This document shows positions 1-5,096 of a DNA stretch of 6,946 nt, piece after piece (position 1 is the first letter of the stretch; each line of letters opens with the position of its first letter). The notes under the pieces are model-generated. The model saw only the letters and a list, made by a program, of their open reading frames with translations. It did not search any database and was not told where the DNA came from. This stretch comes from Sphingomonadales bacterium. Lineage in GTDB: Bacteria; Pseudomonadota; Alphaproteobacteria; Sphingomonadales; Sphingomonadaceae. The position numbers and the translations under genes are program-made. The stretch spans positions 1-6,946 of the forward strand of contig JAGWVC010000141.1 in the NCBI GenBank assembly GCA_018971065.1. The letters run 5' to 3'.

Positions 1-119
1 TGGCCAAATTCGGGCCTTGGCCAAATTCGGGCCTTGGCCAAATTCGGGCCTTGGCCAAATTCGGGCCTTGGCCAAATTCGGGCCTTGGCCAAATTCGGGC
101 CTTGGCCAAATTCGGGTCT
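1..119. repeat. 17-bp tandem repeat array, 7 copies
   Basis: Seven head-to-tail copies of TGGCCAAATTCGGGCCT run from the first base. The first six are identical and the last (103-119) has one change (GGGTCT instead of GGGCCT). Across each unit junction lies the 8-bp palindrome TTGGCCAA. The array may continue to the left of the window. Because 17 is not a multiple of three and the unit has no stop in any phase, all six frames are open; the plus frames all spell the same 17-residue periodic peptide. I take this as a by-product of the repeat, not as a gene. It is a minisatellite-type array of unknown function, located downstream of hsp20. Confidence 0.95.
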
Positions 120-215
120 TGTTCCGCAATGGCCGTCTTCTGCGACCCGGACGGCCACCAGGGAACAGGGCGGCGCGCAAGCGCCGCGGGGGTGGGTCTT
201 CCCGGACTCACCCCC
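118..215 (+). other. Three abutting hairpins, candidate structured RNA
   Basis: Three inverted repeats follow each other without spacers. Hairpin I pairs 118-125 with 162-169 and 130-137 with 150-157, separated by a 4x4 internal loop. Hairpin II pairs 170-176 with 181-187, a perfect 7-bp stem closed by a GCAA tetraloop of GNRA type. Hairpin III pairs 188-199 with 204-215. Several pairs (119/168, 138/149, 195/208, 199/204) are G-U only if the plus strand is transcribed. However, the internal loop of hairpin I would gain wobble pairs on the minus strand, so orientation is not settled. The segment could be a small RNA, the 3' UTR of a gene left of the window, or part of the hsp20 3' UTR. I do not recognise a named RNA family. 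Confidence 0.4.
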
Positions 216-231
216 GAATACGTTCAGCGTT

Positions 232-271
232 GCGGGTGGCGGCGCCGGCGGCCTGAACCGCCGGCACCCGC
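232..271 (-). terminator. Hairpin just after hsp20, possible terminator
   Basis: The inner arms 244-251 (GCCGGCGG) and 258-265 (CCGCCGGC) pair perfectly around a 6-base loop. Outer arms 232-237 and 266-271 add six more pairs, with a one-sided bulge. On the minus strand the structure begins four bases after the hsp20 stop codon, a usual place for a terminator. There is no T-run after it on that strand, so termination may be Rho-dependent and the hairpin may only stabilise the 3' end. Confidence 0.35.
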
Positions 272-274
272 CGG

Positions 275-751
275 TCAGGCCGCCTCGCTCGCGGTGGCGG
301 TGTCTGCCACCACACTCAGCGCCGGGGCGGCGCCGATGGTGATCTTCTTCGGCTTCATCGCTTCGGGCACTTCACGCACCAGGTCGATCACCAGCAATCC
401 GTCCTCCAGCGCGGCATTCTGCACGCGCACGAAGTCGGCCAGTTCGAAGCGGCGCTCGAACCCGCGCTGGGCAATGCCGACGTGCAGGAACTGGCTGCCT
501 TCGGGGGCGGCTTCCTCGCCCTTGCGGCCCTGCACCACCAGCAGGTTCTGCTGCGCGGTGATGTCCAGTTCGGCGGGCTTGAAACCGGCGACGGCCAGGG
601 TGATGCGATAGGCATCATTGCCGCGCCGTTCGATGTTGAACGGCGGGTAGTTATCGCCCGAACTGCCGCGCGCGTGGTTTTCCAGCAGGTCGAACAGGCG
701 GTCGAACCCGACGGTGCTGCGGCGATAGGGGGTGAAATCGAAACGGTTCAT
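275..751 (-). CDS. Small heat-shock protein, Hsp20/IbpA family
   Basis: 158-residue ATP-independent holdase chaperone of the alpha-crystallin family, cytoplasmic, expected to bind unfolding proteins and pass them to DnaK/ClpB. The N-terminal segment (residues 12-23, STVGFDRLFDLL) is typical of proteobacterial class A/IbpA proteins. The alpha-crystallin domain starts near NYPPFNIE (34-41) and ends with the DGLLVIDL strand (117-124). A C-terminal I-T-I motif (137-139), used for oligomer contacts, is followed by an Ala-rich tail. An in-frame extension to 1132 exists but overlaps grxC. The start at 751 is chosen because the homologous sequence begins there and GAGGA (764-760) sits 8 bases upstream. 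The gene is divergent from grxC. Regulation looks double: a sigma-32-like promoter and a ROSE-type leader hairpin that hides the ribosome site. Confidence 0.93.
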   Translation of the reverse strand: MNRFDFTPYRRSTVGFDRLFDLLENHARGSSGDNYPPFNIERRGNDAYRITLAVAGFKPAELDITAQQNLLVVQGRKGEEAAPEGSQFLHVGIAQRGFERRFELADFVRVQNAALEDGLLVIDLVREVPEAMKPKKITIGAAPALSVVADTATASEAA

Positions 752-754
752 GGC

Positions 755-778
755 AAAAATCCTCGCTTGAGCAATTTT
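755..778 (-). promoter_or_regulatory. ROSE-type RNA thermometer hairpin of hsp20
   Basis: On the minus strand, AAAAUU (778-773), bulged G (772) and CU (771-770) pair with AGGAUUUU (763-756) around the loop CAAGCG. This matches the ROSE hallmark: a UUGCU motif that pairs with the AGGA Shine-Dalgarno, leaving the G unpaired or in a G-G contact. The start codon follows 8 bases after AGGA. At low temperature the ribosome site would be masked and heat would open it. A second small inverted repeat (777-789, UUCGA-GCA-UCGAA) lies just upstream and overlaps the start of the stem, so the two could compete. The structure was derived by hand, not by folding software. Confidence 0.72.
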
Positions 779-866
779 CGATGCTCGAACCCGGCCCGCA
801 AGGGCGCCGGCAATCCGGGCGGTTGGTCTGTGCCATCCCCATCCGGGCCATGACACGGTTGACGAG

Positions 867-892
867 ATATGATAGCCGAAGCGCGTTTCAAG
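867..892 (-). promoter_or_regulatory. Sigma-32 (RpoH)-like promoter for hsp20
   Basis: On the minus strand, CTTGAA (892-887) is followed by CATAT (871-867), with 17 bases between CTTG and CATAT. This fits the alphaproteobacterial heat-shock promoter pattern. Transcription would start near 858-860, giving a leader of about 107 bases, a typical length for a ROSE leader. The same AT-rich spot reads TATGAT (868-873) on the plus strand, so it could also serve as a -10 element for grxC, although no good -35 partner is visible for that. Confidence 0.6.
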
Positions 893-919
893 ACCCTTCG
901 GGCAAATGCAGGGACGGCA

Positions 920-1180
920 ATGGCGCGCGTTGAAATCTACACCAAATGGGGCTGCCCCTACTGCGTTCGCGCCAAGGCGCTGCTGGACCGCAAGGGCGTT
1001 CCCTACGAGGAGCACGACATCACGATGGGCGGCCCGAAGCGCGAAGAGATGATGGCGCGCAAGCCCGATGCGTGGACGGTGCCGCAGGTGTTCGTCGATG
1101 ATGTCGCTCTGGGCGGCTGCGATGATATCCACGCGCTGGATCGCGAAGGCAGGCTCGATCCGCTGCTGGGAATCCAGTGA
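920..1180 (+). CDS. grxC: Glutaredoxin 3 (GrxC-type, dithiol)
   Basis: 86-residue cytoplasmic thiol-disulfide oxidoreductase that uses glutathione to reduce protein disulfides and mixed disulfides. The active-site CPYC is at residues 12-15, after the strand VEIYTKWG. The TVP motif with the cis-proline (residues 53-55) and the GGCDD glutathione-binding turn (65-69) are in their usual places. The length equals the family norm of about 85. An in-frame ATG at 869 would add 17 non-homologous residues and lies inside the divergent promoter region. The ATG at 920 is preferred because AGGGA (910-914) lies five bases before it. The stop overlaps the GTG of the next gene (GTGA), which points to translational coupling and to a shared function around glutathione. 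Confidence 0.95.
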   Translation: MARVEIYTKWGCPYCVRAKALLDRKGVPYEEHDITMGGPKREEMMARKPDAWTVPQVFVDDVALGGCDDIHALDREGRLDPLLGIQ

Positions 1181-2016
1181 CCGCGATCGCCCTGCTGCAG
1201 ATGACCTCGGGCATCGATCCCGAGGTCAATGCGCGCACGCTGGTGGAGGCCGCGCGGCAGGCCAGGGCCGGTGGCGCCGCGATGCTGTTCACCCCGGAAA
1301 TGTCGGGGCTGATCGACCAGAAGCGTTCGCGCGCGGCCCCGCATATCGTGGCCGAGGCGCAGGACCCGGTGCTGGGCGCCGTGCGCGAAGCCGCCGCGCG
1401 CGAAGGCATCTGGATCGCGATCGGCAGCCTTGCCGTGCAGCGCGAGGAGCCGGGTGACGGTGCCCGCTGGGCCAACCGCAGCTTCGTGATCGACGCGAAC
1501 GGCGCCATCGCCGCGCGCTATGACAAGATCCACATGTTCGATGTCGATCTTGCCACCGGCGAATCCTGGCGTGAATCGAACGCCTATGCCCCGGGCAATC
1601 GCGCCGTCACCGTCGAGACCCCGGCCGGGCGCCTGGGCCTTGCCATCTGCTATGACCTGCGCTTTCCCGCGCTGTTCGAGGCGCTGGGCCGCGCGCAATG
1701 CGACCTGATCGCCATTCCCGCCGCCTTCACCGTGCCCACCGGCGCCGCGCACTGGCACGTCCTGCAGCGCGCCCGCGCGATCGAGGCAAGCGCCTGGGTG
1801 GTTTCCGCCGCGCAGGTCGGCCATCATCAGGACGGTCGCAGCACATACGGCCACAGCCTTGTCGTCGATCCCTGGGGCGATGTGCAGCTCGACATGGGCG
1901 GCGCGGCGGCCGGACTGGGTTTTGCGCAAGTCGATCGCGAGCGCGTTGCCGAAGTGCGCAAACAATTGCCCAGCCTTGCCAACAAGCGCGAAATTCCTAT
2001 CTCGCAACCGATATGA
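1177..2016 (+). CDS. Carbon-nitrogen hydrolase, Nit1/Nit2-like (probable deaminated glutathione amidase)
   Basis: 279-residue cytoplasmic amidohydrolase of the nitrilase superfamily. The catalytic triad is visible: Glu41 in FTPEMSG, Lys117 in YDKIHMFDVD, and nucleophile Cys158 in AICYDLRFP. The KIHMFDVD block, followed by RESNAY (132-137) and a glycine, resembles the Nit1 branch, whose members hydrolyse deaminated glutathione, a faulty side product of transaminases. The glutaredoxin gene directly upstream supports a glutathione link. An omega-amidase (Nit2) role is the main alternative. Start is GTG at 1177, overlapping the grxC stop by four bases in GTGA; homologous sequence (TAIALLQMTSG) begins at once. 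The stop overlaps the next start in ATGA. Family assignment is firm; the exact substrate is inferred. Confidence 0.92.
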   Translation: MTAIALLQMTSGIDPEVNARTLVEAARQARAGGAAMLFTPEMSGLIDQKRSRAAPHIVAEAQDPVLGAVREAAAREGIWIAIGSLAVQREEPGDGARWANRSFVIDANGAIAARYDKIHMFDVDLATGESWRESNAYAPGNRAVTVETPAGRLGLAICYDLRFPALFEALGRAQCDLIAIPAAFTVPTGAAHWHVLQRARAIEASAWVVSAAQVGHHQDGRSTYGHSLVVDPWGDVQLDMGGAAAGLGFAQVDRERVAEVRKQLPSLANKREIPISQPI

Positions 2017-2495
2017 TCGTATTCGAACTCGAATGCCGGGAAGGCGGGCACAGGTTCGAGGGCTGGTTCGGCTCTTCGGACGATTTCGCGCGCCAGCAGG
2101 AACGCGGCCTGCTGTGCTGTCCGATGTGCGGATCGGCCGATGTGGGCAAGGCGCTGATGGCCCCCCGTCTGGCGCGCAAGGGCAACCAGAAAGGCGATGC
2201 CGCGCCAACGCCCGCGCGGGCCTCGCAGCCGGTCGCCGTTCCGCCCGCACCGATGCCGCCGCAGATGGTGGCGATGATGCGCGCCGCCGCCGCGATGCAG
2301 GCCGAGGCGCTCAAGTCCTCCACCTGGGTCGGCGATAAATTCACCGACGAGGCGCGCGCCATGCATTATGGCGACAAGGACCACGCCGCCATCCACGGTC
2401 AGGCCACGGGTGAAGAGGTGAAGGCGCTGATCGAGGAAGGCGTCGAGATCGCCCCGGTCCTGTTTCCGGTGGCTCCGCCGGACGAGATCAACTGA
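2013..2495 (+). CDS. DUF1178 family protein, putative zinc-ribbon
   Basis: 160-residue cytoplasmic protein of a conserved alphaproteobacterial and betaproteobacterial family without established function. The family signature opens the protein: MIVFELECREGGHRFEGWF (1-19), then CCPMCGS (35-41). Cys8, His13, Cys36 and Cys39 could bind a metal as a small zinc ribbon; this is inferred. An Ala/Pro-rich linker (about 63-86) separates the N-terminal part from a helical C-terminal part ending in a conserved-looking GEEVKALIEEGVEIAPVLFP segment. The ATG overlaps the stop of the hydrolase gene (ATGA), so translation is probably coupled and no separate ribosome site is needed. No terminator is seen before the tRNA 44 bases on, so the transcript may run to the terminator behind the tRNA. 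Confidence 0.9.
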   Translation: MIVFELECREGGHRFEGWFGSSDDFARQQERGLLCCPMCGSADVGKALMAPRLARKGNQKGDAAPTPARASQPVAVPPAPMPPQMVAMMRAAAAMQAEALKSSTWVGDKFTDEARAMHYGDKDHAAIHGQATGEEVKALIEEGVEIAPVLFPVAPPDEIN

Positions 2496-2539
2496 TCCCC
2501 GTTGCCTCGGCGCGCGCGCTGTCCTAGTGACGCCGCCGG

Positions 2540-2616
2540 GTGCCCGTAGCTCAGCCGGATAGAGCACCAGATTCCTAATCTGGGGGCCGTGGGTTCGAAT
2601 CCCGCCGGGCACACCA
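2540..2616 (+). tRNA. tRNA-Arg (anticodon CCT), CCA encoded
   Basis: A full cloverleaf can be drawn. Acceptor GTGCCCG (2540-2546) pairs with CGGGCAC (2606-2612). The D-arm carries AGCTCAGCCGGATAGAGC. The anticodon stem CCAGA/TCTGG (2567-2571, 2579-2583) holds loop TTCCTAA with anticodon CCT (2574-2576). The T-arm has loop TTCGAAT (2594-2600). Discriminator A2613 and CCA (2614-2616) are encoded. It reads the rare arginine codon AGG. A weak possible promoter is TTGCCT (2502-2507) with a poor -10 at 2525-2530; read-through from the DUF1178 gene is also possible. The 3' end is mirrored in the downstream palindrome. Confidence 0.97.
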
Positions 2617-2669
2617 AAAAGCCCCCGGCTTGCCGGGGGCTTTTTGGTGTGCCCTCAGCGGAATTCGAA
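2594..2669. repeat. Long palindrome mirroring the tRNA-Arg 3' end
   Basis: Positions 2607-2628 and 2633-2654 form a perfect 22-bp inverted repeat with a 4-base loop. This includes the tRNA acceptor 3' strand and CCA. After a short break (2655-2662, with GCGG still related to the tRNA CCGC), the mirror resumes: ATTCGAA (2663-2669) is the complement of the T-loop TTCGAAT (2594-2600). The right arm is thus an inverted, slightly diverged copy of the tRNA 3' portion with the terminator arm. It is not a second tRNA, as the rest is missing. Confidence 0.8.
2617..2645 (+). terminator. Intrinsic terminator of tRNA-Arg
   Basis: GCCCCCGG (2621-2628) pairs with CCGGGGGC (2633-2640) around loop CTTG and is followed by TTTTT (2641-2645). 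The upstream AAAA run (2617-2620) pairs with the T-run, so the hairpin could also act on the minus strand. The pairing continues outward through the tRNA CCA end (see the longer palindrome). Confidence 0.88.
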
Positions 2670-2729
2670 GTTCGAGCCGAGGGGCCGCAGGCCCCGAGAC
2701 GGTGAAGCGCAGCTTCACCAATCCCGCCG
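2624..2729. repeat. Direct repeat unit, copy 1
   Basis: First copy of a duplicated block. Bases 2624-2655 equal 2758-2789 exactly. Then 2658-2669 equals 2792-2803, and 2699-2729 matches 2817-2847 with two compensating differences. Inside is the hairpin GGTGAAGC-GCA-GCTTCACC (2701-2719). It also has a 17-base insert relative to copy 2 (2682-2698), which creates the hairpin GGGGCC-GCA-GGCCCC (2681-2695). The unit ends in AATCCCGCCGGG (2720-2731), a 12-base string also found in the tRNA T-arm/acceptor (2598-2609). Confidence 0.85.
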
Positions 2730-2757
2730 GGTTTCCACAAAATGGCTTGCGTACTGG

Positions 2758-2847
2758 CCCGGCTTGCCGGGGGCTTTTTGGTGTGCCCTTCGCGGAATTC
2801 GAATTTCACAGCCGAGACGGTGAAACGCAGTTTCACCAATCCCGCCG
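2758..2847. repeat. Direct repeat unit, copy 2
   Basis: Second copy of the block, separated from copy 1 by 28 unrelated bases. It carries the terminator right arm and T-run (2767-2779), but only a short left arm (CCCGG, 2758-2762), so termination would be weaker. It also has an inverted tRNA 3' fragment (2780-2803) and the hairpin GGTGAAAC-GCA-GTTTCACC (2819-2837). Compared with copy 1, one G-C pair of the stem has become A-T on both sides. It lacks the 17-base insert. The rest of the gap up to 2924 shows no gene. Confidence 0.85.
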
Positions 2848-2889
2848 CGCGGCCCCGCTTGCCCCCACCGGCCATTCCCGCAATTCGGT

Positions 2890-2917
2890 TTGACGCTCGC
2901 ACGCCGCCGCTTACGCT
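2890..2917 (+). promoter_or_regulatory. Possible promoter of the molybdopterin oxidoreductase gene
   Basis: TTGACG (2890-2895) resembles a -35 element and TACGCT (2912-2917), 16 bases on, is a poor -10. If used, transcription would begin at or next to the ATG at 2925, giving a leaderless mRNA. This would fit the absence of any Shine-Dalgarno sequence before that start. Weak evidence. Confidence 0.2.
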
Positions 2918-2924
2918 GTCGCCC

Positions 2925-5081
2925 ATGACCGCGCGCACCGTCCGCACCTTCTGCCGCAATTGCAGCGCGCTGTGCGCGATGGAACTCGATATCGAGGGTG
3001 GCAAACCCGTCCGCGCCCGACCCGATGGCCGGCTTTCGCCTTATGGCCCCTATCTCTGCCCCAAGGGTGTGGCTTCGGTGGAATTCCACAACGGCGCTGA
3101 AAACCGCCTGCTCGCCAGTCTGGCACGCGACAAATCCGGCACGCTCGCCCCGGTTCCCACCGATCAGGCCCTGGCCGAAATCGGCGACCGGCTTGCCGCC
3201 ATCGTTGCCGAACACGGCCCGCGCGCGGTCGCGGTCTACCACGGCACCGGCGCCTATCGCAGCGTGCTGGGCGGGCTGATGGAACGCGCCTTCGTCGCCG
3301 CGCTGGGCACGCCCAACTTCTTCTCGACGATGACCATCGACCAGTCGGCGAAATGGGTGACGATGGCGCGGATGGGCACGATGGCCAGTGGCCGCCATGC
3401 CATGCGCGATGCCGATTGCATGGTGCTGGCCGGCGGCAACCCGCTGGTCAGCCACCAGGGCGCGCCGTTCGCGCTGGCCGAAAGCGGCGCCCCGGCGCGC
3501 GCGTTCGAGGCGCTGAAGGCGCGCGGCGGCAGGCTGGTGATCGTCGATCCGCGCCGCACCGAAACCGCGCGCTTTGCCGATCTGCACATCCAGCCGCTGC
3601 CGGGCGAGGATGTCGCGATCTTCGCCGCCATCGCCCATGTCCTGCTGCGTGACGGCACCTGCAAGGCCGACTTTGCTGCGCAGCATTGCGCCAACCTGGA
3701 AGCCTTGCGCGCCGCCGTCGCACCCTATACCCCCGAATACGCCGCCGCCCGCGCCGACGTTCCGGTGGACGCCATCGAGACCGCCGCGCGCTGGCTGGGC
3801 GAGGCGCGACGGCCGCTGGTCGGATCGGGCACCGGCCCTTCGATGGCCGCGCACTCCAACCTTGCCGACCACATGATCGAGGCGGTGAACGTGCTGGCCG
3901 GTGGCTATCGCCGCGCCGGCGACACCGTGCGCAATCCCGGCACGCTGCGCCCCAAGGTCACGCGCGAAATGGCGGTGCCGCCGTCGCGAAGCTGGGAACT
4001 GGGGCCGAAGTGCCTGTCGCGCGATGTCGGCCCGCTCTACGGCGAATTTCCCGCCGGGCTGATCCCCGACGAGATCACCGTGGATCATCCCGATCGTATC
4101 CGCGCGCTGATCGTGTTCGGCGGCGATCCGCTGGTGGCGGTGGGCGATCCCGCGCACGCGCTGCCCGCGTTCGAGAGCCTTGACCTGCTGGTCAGCCTCG
4201 ATTGCCGCCGCAACGAGACCGCGAAGCGCGCGCACTATGTCGTCGCCGCGTCGCAAGGGTTCGAGCGGGCCGAACTGACCATCCCCGGCGACAGCCTGTT
4301 TCCGGAACCCTTCGTGCAATACTCGCCGGCGCTGGTCGAAACCCCCGGCGACGTCATCGATGACTGGCGGTTCTTCTGGGCGATTGCCGCGCGCATGGGC
4401 CTGCCGCTGACCTTCAAGTTCTGGGCCTATGGCCTCAAGTTCGAGGATGTGCAGCCGGGCCTGCCGCTCAGCCTGAGCGAGCCGCCTGACCCGGAAGCGC
4501 TCTACCGCTTCCTCTGTCGCGAAAGCGCGGTGCCGTTCGACGACCTGCTGGCCAGCCCCGGTGGCGTCCGGCCCGATCTGCCGCCGCATATCGTCCAGCC
4601 GGCGCCCGAGGGCTGGACCGGCCGGCTTGACCTGTGCCCGCCGGAAGTCGCCACCGAACTGGTGGAAACGCTGGCGGAAGCGCCCGAGCCAGCCCCCTTG
4701 CGCCTGACCTGCCGCCGCGTGCTCCACGCGCTGAACGGCGCCTATCGCGATTCGCGCGGAAACCGCCGACTGCATCCGGTCAACCACGCTTTCATGGCGC
4801 CCGCCCAGATGGCGGAACTGGGCATTGCCGAAGACGCGCCGGTCGAAATCACCTCCGCGCACGGCAGCATCCGCGCGATCGCCCGCGCCGAGGATCGTCT
4901 GCGGCCCGGCGTTGTCTCGATGACGCACATGTTCGGCCCGCTCGTCGGCGGTCCCGATCCGCGTGCCGAAGGCGGCAGCAATGTCGGCCGGCTCACCTCG
5001 TTGACGGCCGACCTGCAAACCATCAACTTCATGCCGAAATTCTCCGGCGTGGACGTCACCGTGCGTCCGCTGGAGCAGTGA
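2925..5081 (+). CDS. Molybdopterin-dependent oxidoreductase (formate dehydrogenase/DMSO reductase superfamily)
   Basis: 718-residue catalytic subunit expected to hold a bis-pyranopterin (bis-MGD) Mo or W cofactor. The N-terminal [4Fe-4S] motif is complete: Cys10, Cys13, Cys17 and Cys45 (C-x2-C-x3-C-x27-C, ending CPKG). A cofactor-binding core follows (about 75-560), with GGNPLVSHQG and VIVDPRRTETARFAD typical of the superfamily. The dinucleotide-binding beta-barrel (MopB_CT) spans about 590-718. No Tat signal or membrane segment is seen, so it is cytoplasmic. In the segment that normally supplies the metal ligand (TIDQSAKWV, 137-145) there is no Cys or Sec. The start is taken at ATG 2925, next to the iron-sulfur domain; the in-frame ATG at 2742 would translate the repeats. 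No Shine-Dalgarno is evident. No partner subunit gene is adjacent. Substrate unknown. Confidence 0.9.
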   Translation: MTARTVRTFCRNCSALCAMELDIEGGKPVRARPDGRLSPYGPYLCPKGVASVEFHNGAENRLLASLARDKSGTLAPVPTDQALAEIGDRLAAIVAEHGPRAVAVYHGTGAYRSVLGGLMERAFVAALGTPNFFSTMTIDQSAKWVTMARMGTMASGRHAMRDADCMVLAGGNPLVSHQGAPFALAESGAPARAFEALKARGGRLVIVDPRRTETARFADLHIQPLPGEDVAIFAAIAHVLLRDGTCKADFAAQHCANLEALRAAVAPYTPEYAAARADVPVDAIETAARWLGEARRPLVGSGTGPSMAAHSNLADHMIEAVNVLAGGYRRAGDTVRNPGTLRPKVTREMAVPPSRSWELGPKCLSRDVGPLYGEFPAGLIPDEITVDHPDRIRALIVFGGDPLVAVGDPAHALPAFESLDLLVSLDCRRNETAKRAHYVVAASQGFERAELTIPGDSLFPEPFVQYSPALVETPGDVIDDWRFFWAIAARMGLPLTFKFWAYGLKFEDVQPGLPLSLSEPPDPEALYRFLCRESAVPFDDLLASPGGVRPDLPPHIVQPAPEGWTGRLDLCPPEVATELVETLAEAPEPAPLRLTCRRVLHALNGAYRDSRGNRRLHPVNHAFMAPAQMAELGIAEDAPVEITSAHGSIRAIARAEDRLRPGVVSMTHMFGPLVGGPDPRAEGGSNVGRLTSLTADLQTINFMPKFSGVDVTVRPLEQ

Positions 5082-5096
5082 TAACGGGAGAGACCG

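Noticed and set aside
1..119. CRISPR array or replication-origin iterons
   Set aside because: The copies abut directly with no variable spacers, which excludes CRISPR; no cas, rep or DnaA-box context is visible to support an origin.
17..611. Three overlapping plus-strand reading frames starting in the tandem repeat (17-256, 34-342, 51-611)
   Set aside because: They start in identical repeat units in three different frames, then run through hairpins and antisense to hsp20. They have no ribosome site and no family features; openness is a by-product of the repeat and of high GC.
1003..2250. A 415-codon open frame on the minus strand opposite grxC, the hydrolase and DUF1178
   Set aside because: Spans three genuine plus-strand genes in antisense, has low-complexity composition and no ribosome site; a shadow frame.
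2594..2847. Phage or genomic-island attachment site (attL/attR) based on repeated tRNA 3' fragments
   Set aside because: The fragments are short, partly inverted, and enclose no integrase or cargo; they fit a repeat or fold-back origin better than a site-specific integration scar.
2742..2924. In-frame 61-residue N-terminal extension of the molybdopterin oxidoreductase
   Set aside because: It would translate repeat copy 2 and its hairpins. The family begins right at the iron-sulfur motif that follows ATG 2925, and the extension has no Tat signature.
2399..3004. A 201-codon minus-strand frame through the tRNA and the repeats, including CPAGFEPTAPRLGIWCS
   Set aside because: That peptide is the usual translation of an antisense tRNA sequence, often misannotated as a protein; the remainder is the duplicated repeat.
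2715..5018. A 767-codon open frame on the minus strand opposite the molybdopterin oxidoreductase gene
   Set aside because: High-GC shadow frame: Arg/Gly/Ala/His-rich with no recognisable domain, and fully antisense to a gene with clear motifs.
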